From: Pseudomonas beijingensis
GTDB taxonomy: Bacteria; Pseudomonadota; Gammaproteobacteria; Pseudomonadales; Pseudomonadaceae
Direction: 5' to 3'
Assembly: GCF_030687295.1 (NCBI RefSeq)
Contig: NZ_CP117425.1
Coordinates: forward strand, 3,538,001 to 3,602,000
DNA: 64,000 nucleotides
Shown here in pieces: positions 17,915 through 26,906 of the stretch. The notes under the pieces are model-generated. The model saw only the letters and a program-made list of their open reading frames with translations, did not search any database and had not been told where the DNA came from. Numbering within the stretch: position 1 is the stretch's first letter; each line of letters starts with the position of its first letter. The position numbers and the translations under genes were made by a program.

Positions 17915-19042
17915 ATGCCGATTTGCGCCATCGAGTCGATCGAGACGATTATCGTCGACCTTCCCACCATTCGCCCGCACAAGCTGGCGATGCACACGAT
18001 GCAAAACCAGACCCTGGTGATCATCCGCGTGCGTTGCGCCGACGGCATCGAGGGCATCGGTGAGTCCACCACCATCGGCGGCCTGAGCTACGGCAACGAG
18101 AGCCCCGACAGTATCAAGATCAACATCGACCGCCACTTCGCGCCGCTGTTGATCGGCCAGGACGCCAGCAATATCAACGCGGCCATGTTGCGCTTGGAGC
18201 GCAGCGTTCGCGGCAATACCTTTGCCAAGTCCGGTATCGAAAGCGCCTTGCTCGATGCGCAGGGCAAGCGCCTGGGCCTGCCGGTCAGCGAACTGCTCGG
18301 CGGCCGTGTGCGTGACGCCTTGCCGGTGGCCTGGACCTTGGCCAGCGGCAACACAGAGCAAGATATCGCCGAGGCCGAGAAGATGCTCGACCTGCGCCGG
18401 CACCGAATTTTCAAATTGAAGATCGGTGCCGGTGATGTTGGGCGCGACCTGGCCCATGTGATCGCGATCAAAAAGGCGTTGGGTGAGCGCGCCAGTGTGC
18501 GCGTTGACGTCAATCAGGCCTGGGATGAGGCCGTGGCGCTGCGAGCGTGCAAGGTGCTGGGCGACAACGGTATCGACCTGATCGAGCAACCGATCTCGCG
18601 CAACAACCGTGGCGGTATGGCGCGGCTGAACCTGTCGAGTCCGGCGCCGATCATGGCGGATGAATCCATCGAATGTGTCGAGGACGCTTTCAACCTGGCG
18701 CGCGAAGGTGCGGCTTCGGTGTTTGCCCTCAAGATTGCCAAGAACGGCGGCCCGCGAGCGGTATTGCGCACGGCGGCGATCGCCGAAGCAGCCGGCATCG
18801 CTTTGTACGGCGGCACCATGCTTGAAGGTGGTATCGGCACCCTGGCCTCCGCCCATGCGTTCCTCACCCTGAACAAGCTGGCCTGGGACACCGAACTGTT
18901 CGGCCCGCTGTTGCTCACCGAAGACATTCTCAGCGAGCCGTTGGTGTATCGCGATTTTCAGCTGCATGTCTCCACCGCTCCGGGCCTGGGCCTGGCCATC
19001 GATGAAGAGCGCCTGGCGTTCTTTCGTCGTGACAAACACTAA
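17915..19042 (+). CDS. catB: Muconate cycloisomerase
   Basis: The 375-residue enzyme converts cis,cis-muconate to muconolactone. It is a muconate-lactonising member of the enolase superfamily: the catalytic Lys pair is in FKLKIGAG, the metal ligands are in RVDVNQAWD, DLIEQP and IMADESI, and a second catalytic Lys is in FALKIAKNGG. The ATG at 17915 (MPICAIESIETIIVDLPT) fits the family start. The same frame is open far upstream through iacG, but that part overlaps catR and is not coding. catC follows after 12 bases. Confidence 0.95.
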   Translation: MPICAIESIETIIVDLPTIRPHKLAMHTMQNQTLVIIRVRCADGIEGIGESTTIGGLSYGNESPDSIKINIDRHFAPLLIGQDASNINAAMLRLERSVRGNTFAKSGIESALLDAQGKRLGLPVSELLGGRVRDALPVAWTLASGNTEQDIAEAEKMLDLRRHRIFKLKIGAGDVGRDLAHVIAIKKALGERASVRVDVNQAWDEAVALRACKVLGDNGIDLIEQPISRNNRGGMARLNLSSPAPIMADESIECVEDAFNLAREGAASVFALKIAKNGGPRAVLRTAAIAEAAGIALYGGTMLEGGIGTLASAHAFLTLNKLAWDTELFGPLLLTEDILSEPLVYRDFQLHVSTAPGLGLAIDEERLAFFRRDKH

Positions 19043-19054
19043 GAGGCGCCTGCC

Positions 19055-19345
19055 ATGTTGTTTCACGTAAAAATGACCGTGAACCTGCCCGTCGACATGA
19101 ACCCCGAACGTGCCGCCAGCCTCAAGGCCGAAGAAAAAGCCTTGGCGCAACGGCTGCAGCAAGAGGGCAAATGGCGTCACCTGTGGCGCATTGCCGGGCA
19201 CTATGCCAACTACAGCGTGTTCGATGTCGATAGCGTTCAGGATCTGCATGACTTGCTAATGCAGCTGCCGCTTTTTCCCTACATGGCCATCGAAGTGAAC
19301 GCCCTGTGTCGGCATCCGTCGTCGATCCATGAAGACGACAGCTAA
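19055..19345 (+). CDS. catC: Muconolactone delta-isomerase
   Basis: The 96-residue product has the exact usual length of CatC, the small decameric isomerase that turns muconolactone into beta-ketoadipate enol-lactone. Conserved features are MLFHVKMTVNLPVDM at the start, the KWRHLWRIAGHYANYSVFDV core and the His-containing C terminus. It is part of the catBCA operon. Confidence 0.95.
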   Translation: MLFHVKMTVNLPVDMNPERAASLKAEEKALAQRLQQEGKWRHLWRIAGHYANYSVFDVDSVQDLHDLLMQLPLFPYMAIEVNALCRHPSSIHEDDS

Positions 19346-19386
19346 GCCTGCTTTCTACCTAATAACGACAAGATGAGGAGTACACC

Positions 19387-20316
19387 ATGCCCGTTCGAAT
19401 TTCCCAGACTGCCCACGCCCAGCATTTTCTCGAAGAAGTCAGCGGCAATCTCAACGACGGCGGTAACCCGCGCACCAAGGCCTTGATCTACCGGATCCTG
19501 CGCGACACCGTGAACATTATCGAAGACCTGGACGTAACCCCGGTGGAGTTCTGGAAGGCAGTCAACTACCTGAACGAGCTGGGCAAGAACCAGGAGGCTG
19601 GCTTGCTCGTCGCCGGCCTGGGCCTTGAGCATTACCTGGATATGCTGATGGACGCCGCCGACGAAGAAGCGGGCAAGACCGGCGGCACGCCGCGCACCAT
19701 CGAAGGTCCGTTGTACGTGGCCGGTGCGCCGTTGTCCAAGCACGAAGCACGCCTGGATGATGGCTTGGATCCTGCGGTACCGCTGTTCATGCGCGGCCAG
19801 GTACGCGACACCGATGGTAAACCCGTGGCGGGGGCGATCGTCGATGTGTGGCAGGCCAATACCGCCGGTACCTATTCCTGGTTCGATACAACGCAATCGG
19901 AGTTCAACCTGCGTCGGCGCATCGAGACCGATGCCCAGGGCAACTACCGCTTTCGCAGCATTGTACCGTCGGGATATGGCTGCCCACCGACCGGGCCGAC
20001 CCAGCAGTTGCTCGACCAATTGGGGCGCCATGGGCAACGGCCGGCGCATATTCACTTCTTCATTTCGGCACCGGGTTATCGGCACCTGACCACGCAAATC
20101 AATCTATCGGACGACCCGTATCTGCACGATGACTTTGCCTATGCGACGCGCGATGAGTTGATTGCAGAGATCCGCTTCAGTGACGATCAGCAACTGGCGC
20201 GGGAGTTTGGCGTGGAGGGGCGGTTTGCGCAGATTGATTTTGACTTTGAACTGCAGGTGGCCGCTGCGCCGGCAGAGCAGCAACGCATGCAGCGCGTTCG
20301 CGCACTCCAGGATTGA
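19387..20316 (+). CDS. catA: Catechol 1,2-dioxygenase
   Basis: The 309-residue enzyme is an intradiol dioxygenase that cleaves catechol to cis,cis-muconate with Fe(III). The N-terminal helical dimerisation domain (about 1-100) is followed by the iron-binding barrel. Likely iron ligands are the Tyr in GTYSWFD-region sequence, the Tyr of SGYGCP and the two His of RPAHIHFF. A GAGGAG ribosome site precedes the ATG. As last gene of catBCA it accepts the catechol that the neighbouring iac pathway should produce. Confidence 0.95.
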   Translation: MPVRISQTAHAQHFLEEVSGNLNDGGNPRTKALIYRILRDTVNIIEDLDVTPVEFWKAVNYLNELGKNQEAGLLVAGLGLEHYLDMLMDAADEEAGKTGGTPRTIEGPLYVAGAPLSKHEARLDDGLDPAVPLFMRGQVRDTDGKPVAGAIVDVWQANTAGTYSWFDTTQSEFNLRRRIETDAQGNYRFRSIVPSGYGCPPTGPTQQLLDQLGRHGQRPAHIHFFISAPGYRHLTTQINLSDDPYLHDDFAYATRDELIAEIRFSDDQQLAREFGVEGRFAQIDFDFELQVAAAPAEQQRMQRVRALQD

Positions 20317-20338
20317 ACGCGATAAACAAATGTGTGCA

Positions 20339-20368
20339 CGGGCTTGCTCGCAATCGCGAGCAAGCCCG
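20339..20368. repeat. REP-like perfect hairpin after catA
   Basis: A 13-bp perfect stem (CGGGCTTGCTCGC and its complement) with a 4-base loop AATC lies 23 bases after the catA stop. The stem uses the Pseudomonas REP core (GCTTGCTCGC). No long T-run follows, so it may stabilise the catBCA mRNA 3' end or act as a weak terminator. Confidence 0.6.
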
Positions 20369-20508
20369 CTTGATTTGTGTTGTGCTCACGCTTGGACCGA
20401 GTACAGCATCGCCTGCAGCTCGGCAGCAATCGAGCGCCTTGGGCCTGGCCAGGGGGGCCTTGGCCGGCCTGGTGGAGGGCGTACCGACGGGAGACCAACA
20501 AGTTGACG

Positions 20509-20526
20509 TGTGCATGAGTCTGCACA
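20509..20526. promoter_or_regulatory. Inverted repeat upstream of the first arsR
   Basis: TGTGCA-N6-TGCACA is a perfect interrupted palindrome ending 13 bases before the first ArsR-family gene. It is well placed for autorepression. It differs in sequence from the ATAT-rich palindromes at 20906 and 22236, so different ArsR proteins may use different sites. Confidence 0.5.
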
Positions 20527-20539
20527 TATAGTCCTCCGT

Positions 20540-20890
20540 ATGACAAACCCAACCTCCGCACGTACCCGTGCAATTGATGCTGCTATCGACTCGCTCGATG
20601 GATCCTTTTTCAAAGCTCTGTGCGAGCCGTCGCGGGTAGCTGTGCTCAAGCGAGTCATGCAACTGGGGCGAGCGGATATCGCCGAGATTGCAGAAGGGCT
20701 GCCTCAAGAACGTTCAGTGGTGTCCCGACATCTACAAGTGCTATTAGAGGCGGGCATCGTCCGTGCCACCAAGGTCAGTCGGCAAATGTTCTACGAGGTG
20801 GATGGACCGGCAGTGGTGACACGGCTCGAAGCCATTCTCCAGCACATGAAAAGTCTGACTCCATTTTGCTGCCCTGGTGCACCAAAGTAG
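20540..20890 (+). CDS. arsR: ArsR/SmtB-family repressor
   Basis: The 116-residue product is a winged-helix ArsR-family regulator. The core has FKALCEPSRVAVLKRVMQLG, the recognition helix region is QERSVVSRHLQVLLEAGIV and the wing is RATKVSRQMFYEVDG. A Cys-Cys pair close to the C terminus (LTPFCCPGAP) could bind As(III), unlike the classical CVCD site in helix 3. Translation from the ATG at 20540 is chosen; a GTG 30 bases upstream would start inside the palindrome. It precedes arsO, which supports an arsenic-related role. Confidence 0.82.
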   Translation: MTNPTSARTRAIDAAIDSLDGSFFKALCEPSRVAVLKRVMQLGRADIAEIAEGLPQERSVVSRHLQVLLEAGIVRATKVSRQMFYEVDGPAVVTRLEAILQHMKSLTPFCCPGAPK

Positions 20891-20905
20891 TTTTTATTTA
20901 TCTGT

Positions 20906-20929
20906 ATATATGTATGGATGTGCATATAT
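20906..20929. promoter_or_regulatory. Palindrome overlapping the arsO start
   Basis: ATATATG-N10-CATATAT lies between arsR and arsO and covers the likely arsO start codon at 20928. ATAT-rich palindromes are typical of ArsR-type operators. A protein bound here could control arsO separately from the preceding regulator gene. Confidence 0.4.
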
Positions 20930-21998
20930 GAACATAATTAACGAGTCCATGGATGTCATCGTTATTGGTGCGGGCCAGGCTGGGCTCGCGTGCGGTTGGC
21001 ATCTGCGGCAGCAGAATCTCAGGTTTCTTATTCTGGATGCCGAGAGCCAGCCAGGTGGAAACTGGCGCAATTATTACGACAGCTTGAGACTTTTTTCCCC
21101 TGCTGCTTACTCATCGTTACCTGGAATGCCTTTTCCGGCGCAAGCCAAGCATTACCCGTTACGCGATGAAGTCGTACGTTATCTGGAGCAGTACGCGAAC
21201 GCTTTCCAGCTACCCATTCGCCAGAACACGCGCGTCCAGAACGTGCGTAGAGACGATGGGCTGTTTTTGCTTCAGGCATCTGATGGCCAGTGTTTGCGCT
21301 CAAAAGCATTGATCGTTTGCACGGGCGGATTCAATCAGCCGTTCACCCCTGACATTCCAGGGCTGGAGAGTTTTCGCGGGCAACGTTTACACAGTGCGGA
21401 TTACCGAAATGCCGAGGGCTTCAGTGATCAACGCGTCGTGGTCATCGGTGCGGCCAACTCTGCCGTACAAATTGCCCATGAGTTGGCTCAAGTCAGTCGC
21501 GTTGTATTGGCGACACGGGAATCGATTCGGTTTTTTCCGCAAAAGGTCCTCGGTATGGATTTTCATGCTTGGCTCAAGTGGACAGGACTTGAGAAGACTC
21601 GTTGGCTGAATGATCAAAGTACCCCTGTGCTGGATGACGGCACCTATCGTCGAGCCATGAAGCATGGGCTTTTTGAGCGTAAACCGATGTTCACGGAGGT
21701 AACGTCAACGGGGGTGATCTGGGCTGATGGGCAGCACACCGAAGTGGACAGTCTGGTTTTCGCGACCGGATTTCGTCCGACCCTTGGTTTTTTGGCGGGT
21801 CTGCACGTGGCGGGCAATGAACGCTTGAGACAACGTAACGGGCAGGCGGAGCACGTGCCGGGTTTGTATTTTGTGGGATTACCGAAGCAGCGTAACTTCG
21901 CCTCGGCCACCCTTAGAGGTGTCGGACCCGATGCTTCTCACATCATTCCTGGCTTGATGCGCTTTATCGACAATGCATCGGCCCCGGTGTTCGCTTGA
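20928..21998 (+). CDS. arsO: ArsO-type flavin monooxygenase
   Basis: The 356-residue protein is an FAD/NAD(P)H-binding monooxygenase. The FAD motif VIGAGQAGLACGW is at the N terminus, the NADPH motif VVIGAANSAVQIAHE is in the middle and the ATGFRP motif is near the C terminus. Sequence type and linkage to ars genes match ArsO. The molecular role of ArsO is still uncertain. Starts at 20928 or 20949 are both possible; neither has a strong ribosome site. Confidence 0.8.
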   Translation: MNIINESMDVIVIGAGQAGLACGWHLRQQNLRFLILDAESQPGGNWRNYYDSLRLFSPAAYSSLPGMPFPAQAKHYPLRDEVVRYLEQYANAFQLPIRQNTRVQNVRRDDGLFLLQASDGQCLRSKALIVCTGGFNQPFTPDIPGLESFRGQRLHSADYRNAEGFSDQRVVVIGAANSAVQIAHELAQVSRVVLATRESIRFFPQKVLGMDFHAWLKWTGLEKTRWLNDQSTPVLDDGTYRRAMKHGLFERKPMFTEVTSTGVIWADGQHTEVDSLVFATGFRPTLGFLAGLHVAGNERLRQRNGQAEHVPGLYFVGLPKQRNFASATLRGVGPDASHIIPGLMRFIDNASAPVFA

Positions 21999-22235
21999 TG
22001 CCGGTTATCGATTTTCAAGCTCCAGGTTGGTTGGATCGGAGCCGAGGCTACCCTCAAGTGTATGACATACTTATTACAAAATTCATATATTCGACTATCC
22101 AGATGCGCATGGGGCTTTCTGCTGATAAATATTCTGTTAGCCCCGTAAGTACTGGGCTTAAGAGTGGCGTTATTGGCAGGAGTCGATTTTTACAGCGTTT
22201 TCTTTGTCGCAGGGCTTTACCATGTATGCATAAAA

Positions 22236-22259
22236 ACATATATTCGGAAAACCATATGT
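22236..22259. promoter_or_regulatory. Candidate ArsR operator before the second ars block
   Basis: ACATAT-N12-ATATGT is a perfect interrupted palindrome, 17 bases before the small phosphatase-like ORF and 167 bases before the second arsR. Its ATAT core resembles known ArsR operators. Another CATATAT sequence lies at about 22081. The 278-base gap from 21999 to 22276 holds no convincing gene. Confidence 0.5.
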
Positions 22260-22276
22260 GAGCTGAGATCTTCACG

Positions 22277-22417
22277 ATGACCAGCAAAACCCGAGTTCTG
22301 TTCGTTTGTACCGTCAACGCTGACCGCACGCAGTCCAAGCCCGACGCATTTCGCCACACGCCTCATGAAATTCATGAGCGCATCAAGATGTTCGTCTTGG
22401 TGAGAACCAAACGCTGA
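22277..22417 (+). pseudogene. Truncated low-molecular-weight phosphatase-like ORF
   Basis: A 46-codon ORF begins TRVLFVCTVNADRTQS. This fits the P-loop of low-molecular-weight tyrosine phosphatase/ArsC proteins (C-x5-R-T, here CTVNADRT), but the protein ends after about 30 more residues that I cannot align with the fold. The usual family length is 105-160 residues. It lies directly before arsR with an 8-base gap. It is most simply a remnant of an arsC-like or phosphatase gene; a functional small protein is not excluded. Confidence 0.5.
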
Positions 22418-22425
22418 GAATCGAC

Positions 22426-22797
22426 ATGGCTGACCATCTGACACCCACCACTGTTTTTAAATGCCTGGCTGATGAAACCCGTGTCCGCACCATGCTGCTC
22501 ATCACTCGAGAAGGGGAGCTTTGTGTTTGCGAACTGACCTGCGCGTTGAACGAGAGTCAGCCAAAAATCTCCAGGCACCTGGCGCAGTTGCGCACATGCG
22601 GTCTGCTTTCGGATCGTCGGCAAGGCCAATGGGTTTATTACCGGCTGCACCCCAATCTCCCCGATTGGGTTCATCAAGTGCTGACCACTACGTTCGAAAG
22701 CAACAAGCATTGGTTAAGCCCTGATGCCAAACGCCTTGATGCAATGGGTGACCGTCCTGAACGTGCAGCCGTGTGCTGTGAAAACAAGGTCGCTTGA
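22426..22797 (+). CDS. arsR: ArsR arsenic-responsive repressor
   Basis: The 123-residue product is a classical ArsR. Helix 3 carries the metal-site motif ELCVCELT, whose two Cys bind As(III), and the recognition helix is QPKISRHLAQLRTCGLL, with wing GQWVYYRLHP. It heads the arsC-arsH-gapdh-arsJ operon and should repress it until As(III) binds. A further Cys pair (AVCCEN) is at the C terminus. Confidence 0.93.
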   Translation: MADHLTPTTVFKCLADETRVRTMLLITREGELCVCELTCALNESQPKISRHLAQLRTCGLLSDRRQGQWVYYRLHPNLPDWVHQVLTTTFESNKHWLSPDAKRLDAMGDRPERAAVCCENKVA

Positions 22798-22824
22798 TTC
22801 CGTCCTCGACTACGAGACCGCTCG

Positions 22825-23295
22825 ATGAAAATCCTTTTTCTCTGCACTGCCAACAGCTGCCGCAGCATCCTTTGTGAAGCGGTCTTCAATCACTTGGCAG
22901 CTGACGGCATGAAAGCCTACAGCGCAGGCAGTCAACCCAAAGGCGAAGTGCATCCGCTGAGTCTCAAAACCTTGGAAAAGGCCGGTATCTCGACGCTCGG
23001 GCTGTTCAGCAAGCCCAGTGATGCCCATATGAGCTTGGCACCTGATTTCGTCATCACGGTGTGCGACAAGGCCGCCGGGGAGGCATGTCCTGTATTTTTC
23101 GGGCCAGCCACCAAGGCCCATTGGGGGTTGGCTGATCCTTCGCAATACCACGGAACTCAAGAAGAGATAGAGGCGGCGTTTGAAGTCACCCTGGAACAAA
23201 TCAGAACCCGCATCCAAGCCTTCCTGGCTCTACCGCTTTCTCAACTGAGTTCCGAGCAGCTCAAGGCAGAGCTGGCTCTCATTGGCACGCTGTAA
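22825..23295 (+). CDS. arsC: Arsenate reductase, thioredoxin-coupled type
   Basis: The 156-residue protein belongs to the low-molecular-weight phosphatase-type arsenate reductases. The catalytic P-loop is FLCTANSCRS near residues 5-15 (nucleophile Cys, C-x5-R). The resolving pair is in VCDKAAGEACPVFFG, and the WGLADPS motif supplies the general acid Asp. It reduces arsenate to arsenite. It lies 27 bases after arsR. Confidence 0.93.
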   Translation: MKILFLCTANSCRSILCEAVFNHLAADGMKAYSAGSQPKGEVHPLSLKTLEKAGISTLGLFSKPSDAHMSLAPDFVITVCDKAAGEACPVFFGPATKAHWGLADPSQYHGTQEEIEAAFEVTLEQIRTRIQAFLALPLSQLSSEQLKAELALIGTL

Positions 23296-23361
23296 CAACA
23301 GGAGCAATGAAACGCCGCTGGTTCGAAGACTCCAAGAGCGCCATTGCGCAGGACAATGACT

Positions 23362-24078
23362 ATGTACGATAACCACATCCCCCAACTCAATACTGAGCTG
23401 ATCGATCTACCGTCGACAGACAAGCTCGGCATCGAAAAAATCTCCATCCACAAGCCACGCATTTTGCTGCTGTACGGGTCCACTCGTGAGCGCTCCTTCA
23501 GTCGTCTGTTGGTGGAGGAGGCCGCTCGACTGCTGGAGCACTTCGGCGCCGAGACGCGGATTTTCAATCCGTCAGGTTTGCCACTGCCAGATGACGCACC
23601 CGACGACCATCCTCGCGTGAAGGAGCTGCGTGACTGGGTGCTGTGGTCCGAGGGACAGGTCTGGTGCTCTCCAGAGCGTCACGGAAACATCAGCGCTGTG
23701 TTCAAGGCGCAGATCGACTGGGTGCCACTGGCCATGGGCGCGGTTCGACCCACTCAGGGCAAGACCCTTGCGGTGATGCAAGTGTGCGGCGGCTCGCAGT
23801 CGTTCAACGTGGTCAATCAGTTGCGAGTGCTGGGACGTTGGATGCGTATGTTCACCATCCCCAACCAATCGTCCGTGCCGAAGGCCTATATGGAATTCGA
23901 CGATAACGGGCGGATGAAACCTTCGGCGTTCTACGACCGTGTCGTGGATGTGATGGAAGAGTTGGTGAAATTCACGCTATTGCTTCGCGACCGTCAGGAC
24001 TATCTGGTGGATCGTTATTCCGAGCGCAAGGAGTCGGCAGAAGAACTGATGAAGCGTGTTAACCAGCGGTCGATTTGA
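23362..24078 (+). CDS. arsH: ArsH NADPH-dependent organoarsenical oxidase
   Basis: The product of about 238 residues is an ArsH flavoprotein of the NADPH-dependent FMN reductase family. FMN-binding motifs are [13 protein letters not shown] and [18 protein letters not shown]. ArsH oxidises trivalent methyl- and aryl-arsenicals to less toxic pentavalent forms. The ATG at 23362 has AGGA 8 bases upstream; an ATG at 23356 is too close to it. It is in the operon with arsC and gapdh. Confidence 0.92.
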   Translation: MYDNHIPQLNTELIDLPSTDKLGIEKISIHKPRILLLYGSTRERSFSRLLVEEAARLLEHFGAETRIFNPSGLPLPDDAPDDHPRVKELRDWVLWSEGQVWCSPERHGNISAVFKAQIDWVPLAMGAVRPTQGKTLAVMQVCGGSQSFNVVNQLRVLGRWMRMFTIPNQSSVPKAYMEFDDNGRMKPSAFYDRVVDVMEELVKFTLLLRDRQDYLVDRYSERKESAEELMKRVNQRSI

Positions 24079-24123
24079 CACCCAATCGAACGCCCACTGA
24101 CAACAGAGACAGAGCACAACAAC

Positions 24124-25128
24124 ATGACTATTAAAATTGGCATCAATGGTTTTGGTCGGATCGGTCGCCTTGCTCTGCGGGCAGCCTGGAATTGGCCTGA
24201 GTTCGAATTCGTGCAGATCAACGACCCGGCGGGCGACGCGTTGACCCATGCGCACTTGATCAACTTCGACTCGGTGCATGGCCGTTGGAACAACGAAGCC
24301 AGCGCTGACGGCGACAACGTCGTCATCGACGGTAAACGGATCAAAGTAACGGCCAACAAGGCGATTGCCGAGACAGATTGGTCGGGCTGCGATCTGGTGA
24401 TCGAGGCCAGCGGCAAGATGAAAACCGTGGCGGTGTTGCAGGCCTACCTGGATCAGGGCGTCAGGCGTGTAGTGGTCTGCGCTCCGGTGAAAGAGCCGGG
24501 CGCGTTGAACGTTGTCATGGGCGTCAACCAGCACCTGTTCGATCCTGCGCAGCACCGTATCGTTACCGCGGCTTCGTGCACCACCAACTGTTTGGCCCCC
24601 GTTGTGAAAGTCATCCACGAAAAGCTGGGCATTCGTCACGGCTCGATCACCACCATCCATGACCTGACCAACACCCAGAGCATCCTCGATCAGCCGCACA
24701 AGGATCTACGTCGTGCACGTGCTTCGGGTATGAGCCTGATTCCGACCAGCACGGGCTCGGCCACTGCCATCGCCGAAATCTTCCCGGAGCTGCGTGGACG
24801 CCTGAATGGTCACGCCGTGCGCGTGCCGCTGGCCAACGCTTCGCTGACCGACTGTGTCTTCGAAGTCGAGCGGGCCACCACTGTCGAAGAAGTGAATCAG
24901 TTCCTCAAGGACGCTTCCGAGAACGAGCTGAAAGATATCCTCGGTTTTGAGGAGCGTCCGTTGGTGTCCATCGATTACCGTACCGACCCGCGCTCATCGA
25001 TCATCGATGCGCTGTCGACCATGGTCATCAATGGCACCCAGGTCAAACTCTATGCCTGGTACGACAACGAATGGGGTTATGCCAACCGCGCCGTCGAATT
25101 GGCCAGGCTGGTCGGTCTGGCAGTCTGA
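24124..25128 (+). CDS. gapdh: ArsJ-associated glyceraldehyde-3-phosphate dehydrogenase
   Basis: The 334-residue enzyme is a full-length GAPDH. It has the Rossmann motif [13 protein letters not shown], the catalytic Cys in [10 protein letters not shown] and the C-terminal [11 protein letters not shown]. It is followed after 9 bases by arsJ. In this pairing GAPDH forms 1-arseno-3-phosphoglycerate from arsenate and glyceraldehyde 3-phosphate, and ArsJ exports it. The ars location indicates it is the resistance paralogue rather than the glycolytic one. Confidence 0.93.
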   Translation: MTIKIGINGFGRIGRLALRAAWNWPEFEFVQINDPAGDALTHAHLINFDSVHGRWNNEASADGDNVVIDGKRIKVTANKAIAETDWSGCDLVIEASGKMKTVAVLQAYLDQGVRRVVVCAPVKEPGALNVVMGVNQHLFDPAQHRIVTAASCTTNCLAPVVKVIHEKLGIRHGSITTIHDLTNTQSILDQPHKDLRRARASGMSLIPTSTGSATAIAEIFPELRGRLNGHAVRVPLANASLTDCVFEVERATTVEEVNQFLKDASENELKDILGFEERPLVSIDYRTDPRSSIIDALSTMVINGTQVKLYAWYDNEWGYANRAVELARLVGLAV

Positions 25129-25137
25129 GGAGCGGTC

Positions 25138-26358
25138 ATGAAAGCCTTGTCAGCCCTCGCACCGGAAGTTCGGCAGTACCTGCTCGTGACGGGCAACTAC
25201 TGGGCCTTCACCCTCACCGACGGCGCCCTGCGCATGTTGGTGGTGCTGCACTTTCACGCCTTGGGCTACAGCCCACTGCAAATCGCCGCGTTGTTTCTGT
25301 TCTACGAAATCTTTGGGGTGATCACCAACCTGGTGGGTGGTTATCTCGGCGCTCGACTGGGTCTTAACCGGACCATGAACATCGGGCTGGGCATCCAGGT
25401 CGCAGCGCTGCTGATGCTCACGGTTCCGGTTGCCTGGCTGACCATCCCCTGGGTAATGGGCGCCCAGGCGCTCTCTGGGATTGCCAAAGACCTGAACAAA
25501 ATGAGCGCCAAAAGCTCGATCAAGCTGCTGGTGCCCAATGGGCAGCAAGGCACGCTCTATCAGTGGGTGGCTGTCCTCACCGGCTCGAAGAACGCACTCA
25601 AGGGCGTCGGCTTCTTTCTGGGTGGAGCCTTGCTGGCCCTGATCGGCTTCAAAGGCGCCTTGCTGGCCATGGCGGGCGTCCTGGCGCTGATCTGGATCAG
25701 CAGCGTGATTTTGTTGAAGAAGGACCTGGGCAAGGCAAAAGCCAAACCCAAGTTTCGCGATATCTTGTCCAAAAGCCGGGCAGTCAACATCCTTTCGGCG
25801 GCGCGAATGTTCCTGTTCGGCGCCCGGGATGTCTGGTTCGTGGTGGCCTTGCCGGTGTACCTGAGCAGCGTGTTCGGCTGGGATTTCTGGAAGGTGGGCG
25901 GCTTCCTGGCGGCCTGGGTGATTGGCTACGGTATTGTGCAGTCCTTCGCACCCAATATCACCGGCAAGAAAAGGGGGCCTGTACCGGATGGTCGTGCAGC
26001 TTTTGTGTGGGCACTTGCCCTGGCGGGCCTACCAGCCTTGATTGCGCTTGGGCTCGACAGCGGGTGGTCACCACAGACGGTACTGCTAGGCGGCCTCATG
26101 GTCTTTGGCGCGTTGTTCGCAGTGAATTCGTCCCTGCACAGCTACCTGATCGTGTCCTATGCCAACGAAGACGGCGTATCCCTGGACGTGGGTTTCTACT
26201 ACATGTCCAACGCCATGGGACGACTGATCGGCACCGTGCTCTCCGGCTGGGTTTATCAGCTGTACGGTCTGGAGGCATGCTTGTGGATCTCGAGCGTGTT
26301 CGTATTGCTGGCCGCCCTGATTTCCATCGCATTACCAAGGCATGCCCAGGCGATTTGA
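25138..26358 (+). CDS. arsJ: ArsJ organoarsenical efflux permease
   Basis: The 406-residue protein has about 11-12 membrane segments of the MFS type, with the characteristic ArsJ N terminus (VTGNYWAFTLTDGALRMLVVLHFH) and the loop GIAKDLNKMSAKSSIK. It exports 1-arseno-3-phosphoglycerate, which then breaks down outside to arsenate. It directly follows gapdh, matching the known arsenate efflux pair. No arsB or acr3 arsenite pump is in the window. Confidence 0.93.
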   Translation: MKALSALAPEVRQYLLVTGNYWAFTLTDGALRMLVVLHFHALGYSPLQIAALFLFYEIFGVITNLVGGYLGARLGLNRTMNIGLGIQVAALLMLTVPVAWLTIPWVMGAQALSGIAKDLNKMSAKSSIKLLVPNGQQGTLYQWVAVLTGSKNALKGVGFFLGGALLALIGFKGALLAMAGVLALIWISSVILLKKDLGKAKAKPKFRDILSKSRAVNILSAARMFLFGARDVWFVVALPVYLSSVFGWDFWKVGGFLAAWVIGYGIVQSFAPNITGKKRGPVPDGRAAFVWALALAGLPALIALGLDSGWSPQTVLLGGLMVFGALFAVNSSLHSYLIVSYANEDGVSLDVGFYYMSNAMGRLIGTVLSGWVYQLYGLEACLWISSVFVLLAALISIALPRHAQAI

Positions 26359-26462
26359 AGGCATTCTGATGGGGCAGCGGCAAGGAAAAACGTTGGCGGC
26401 CTGGGAACGCCCGCTGTGCCTGTAAGTCTACCTGTATCTAGTCATTGTTAAGGTACAGCGCA

Positions 26463-26762
26463 ATGGATAAGACAATCACCGTGGATCAATTGGCTACCAC
26501 TGACCTTAGATCAATCAACGAGATATGGCTCGGCGGGACTCATACCCAGCTATGCCTATGGCGTGGCGAACAAGTCTTCACCCACGAAATGCTCAGCGAG
26601 GGCACCCACGATCAGAATGTCCGACGCCTGTGCTTGCAGTTGGTCGACCCTGACGATCAGGCCGCAGTGGCCAGCGTTGAGCTGATCGCGCGCGAACGGC
26701 TGAAAAAGATGGGAAAGGAGGGCGAGTTTTATCCGGCTGAAGAGGCAGACACTCATCAATAG
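26463..26762 (+). CDS. Small hypothetical protein
   Basis: A 99-residue cytoplasmic protein (MDKTITVDQLATTDLRSINE...) follows arsJ by 104 bases. It has no signal peptide or membrane segment and a charged C-terminal helix (IARERLKKMGKEGEFYPAEE). I do not recognise the family. Codon use looks normal for the window, so it is likely a real gene. Confidence 0.55.
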   Translation: MDKTITVDQLATTDLRSINEIWLGGTHTQLCLWRGEQVFTHEMLSEGTHDQNVRRLCLQLVDPDDQAAVASVELIARERLKKMGKEGEFYPAEEADTHQ

Positions 26763-26906
26763 TCGCTCTGCGGCTCTGATAGGAGTCATATATTGGACTC
26801 TGGATTAACTTGCCGCCCGTTACGCAAGCGGCAAGGCCAGCTCCTGGCTCATGTTTTCCAGGATGGCATTGGGTACGAGGCAACATCGCGTCGCACCCAA
26901 AAGCTA

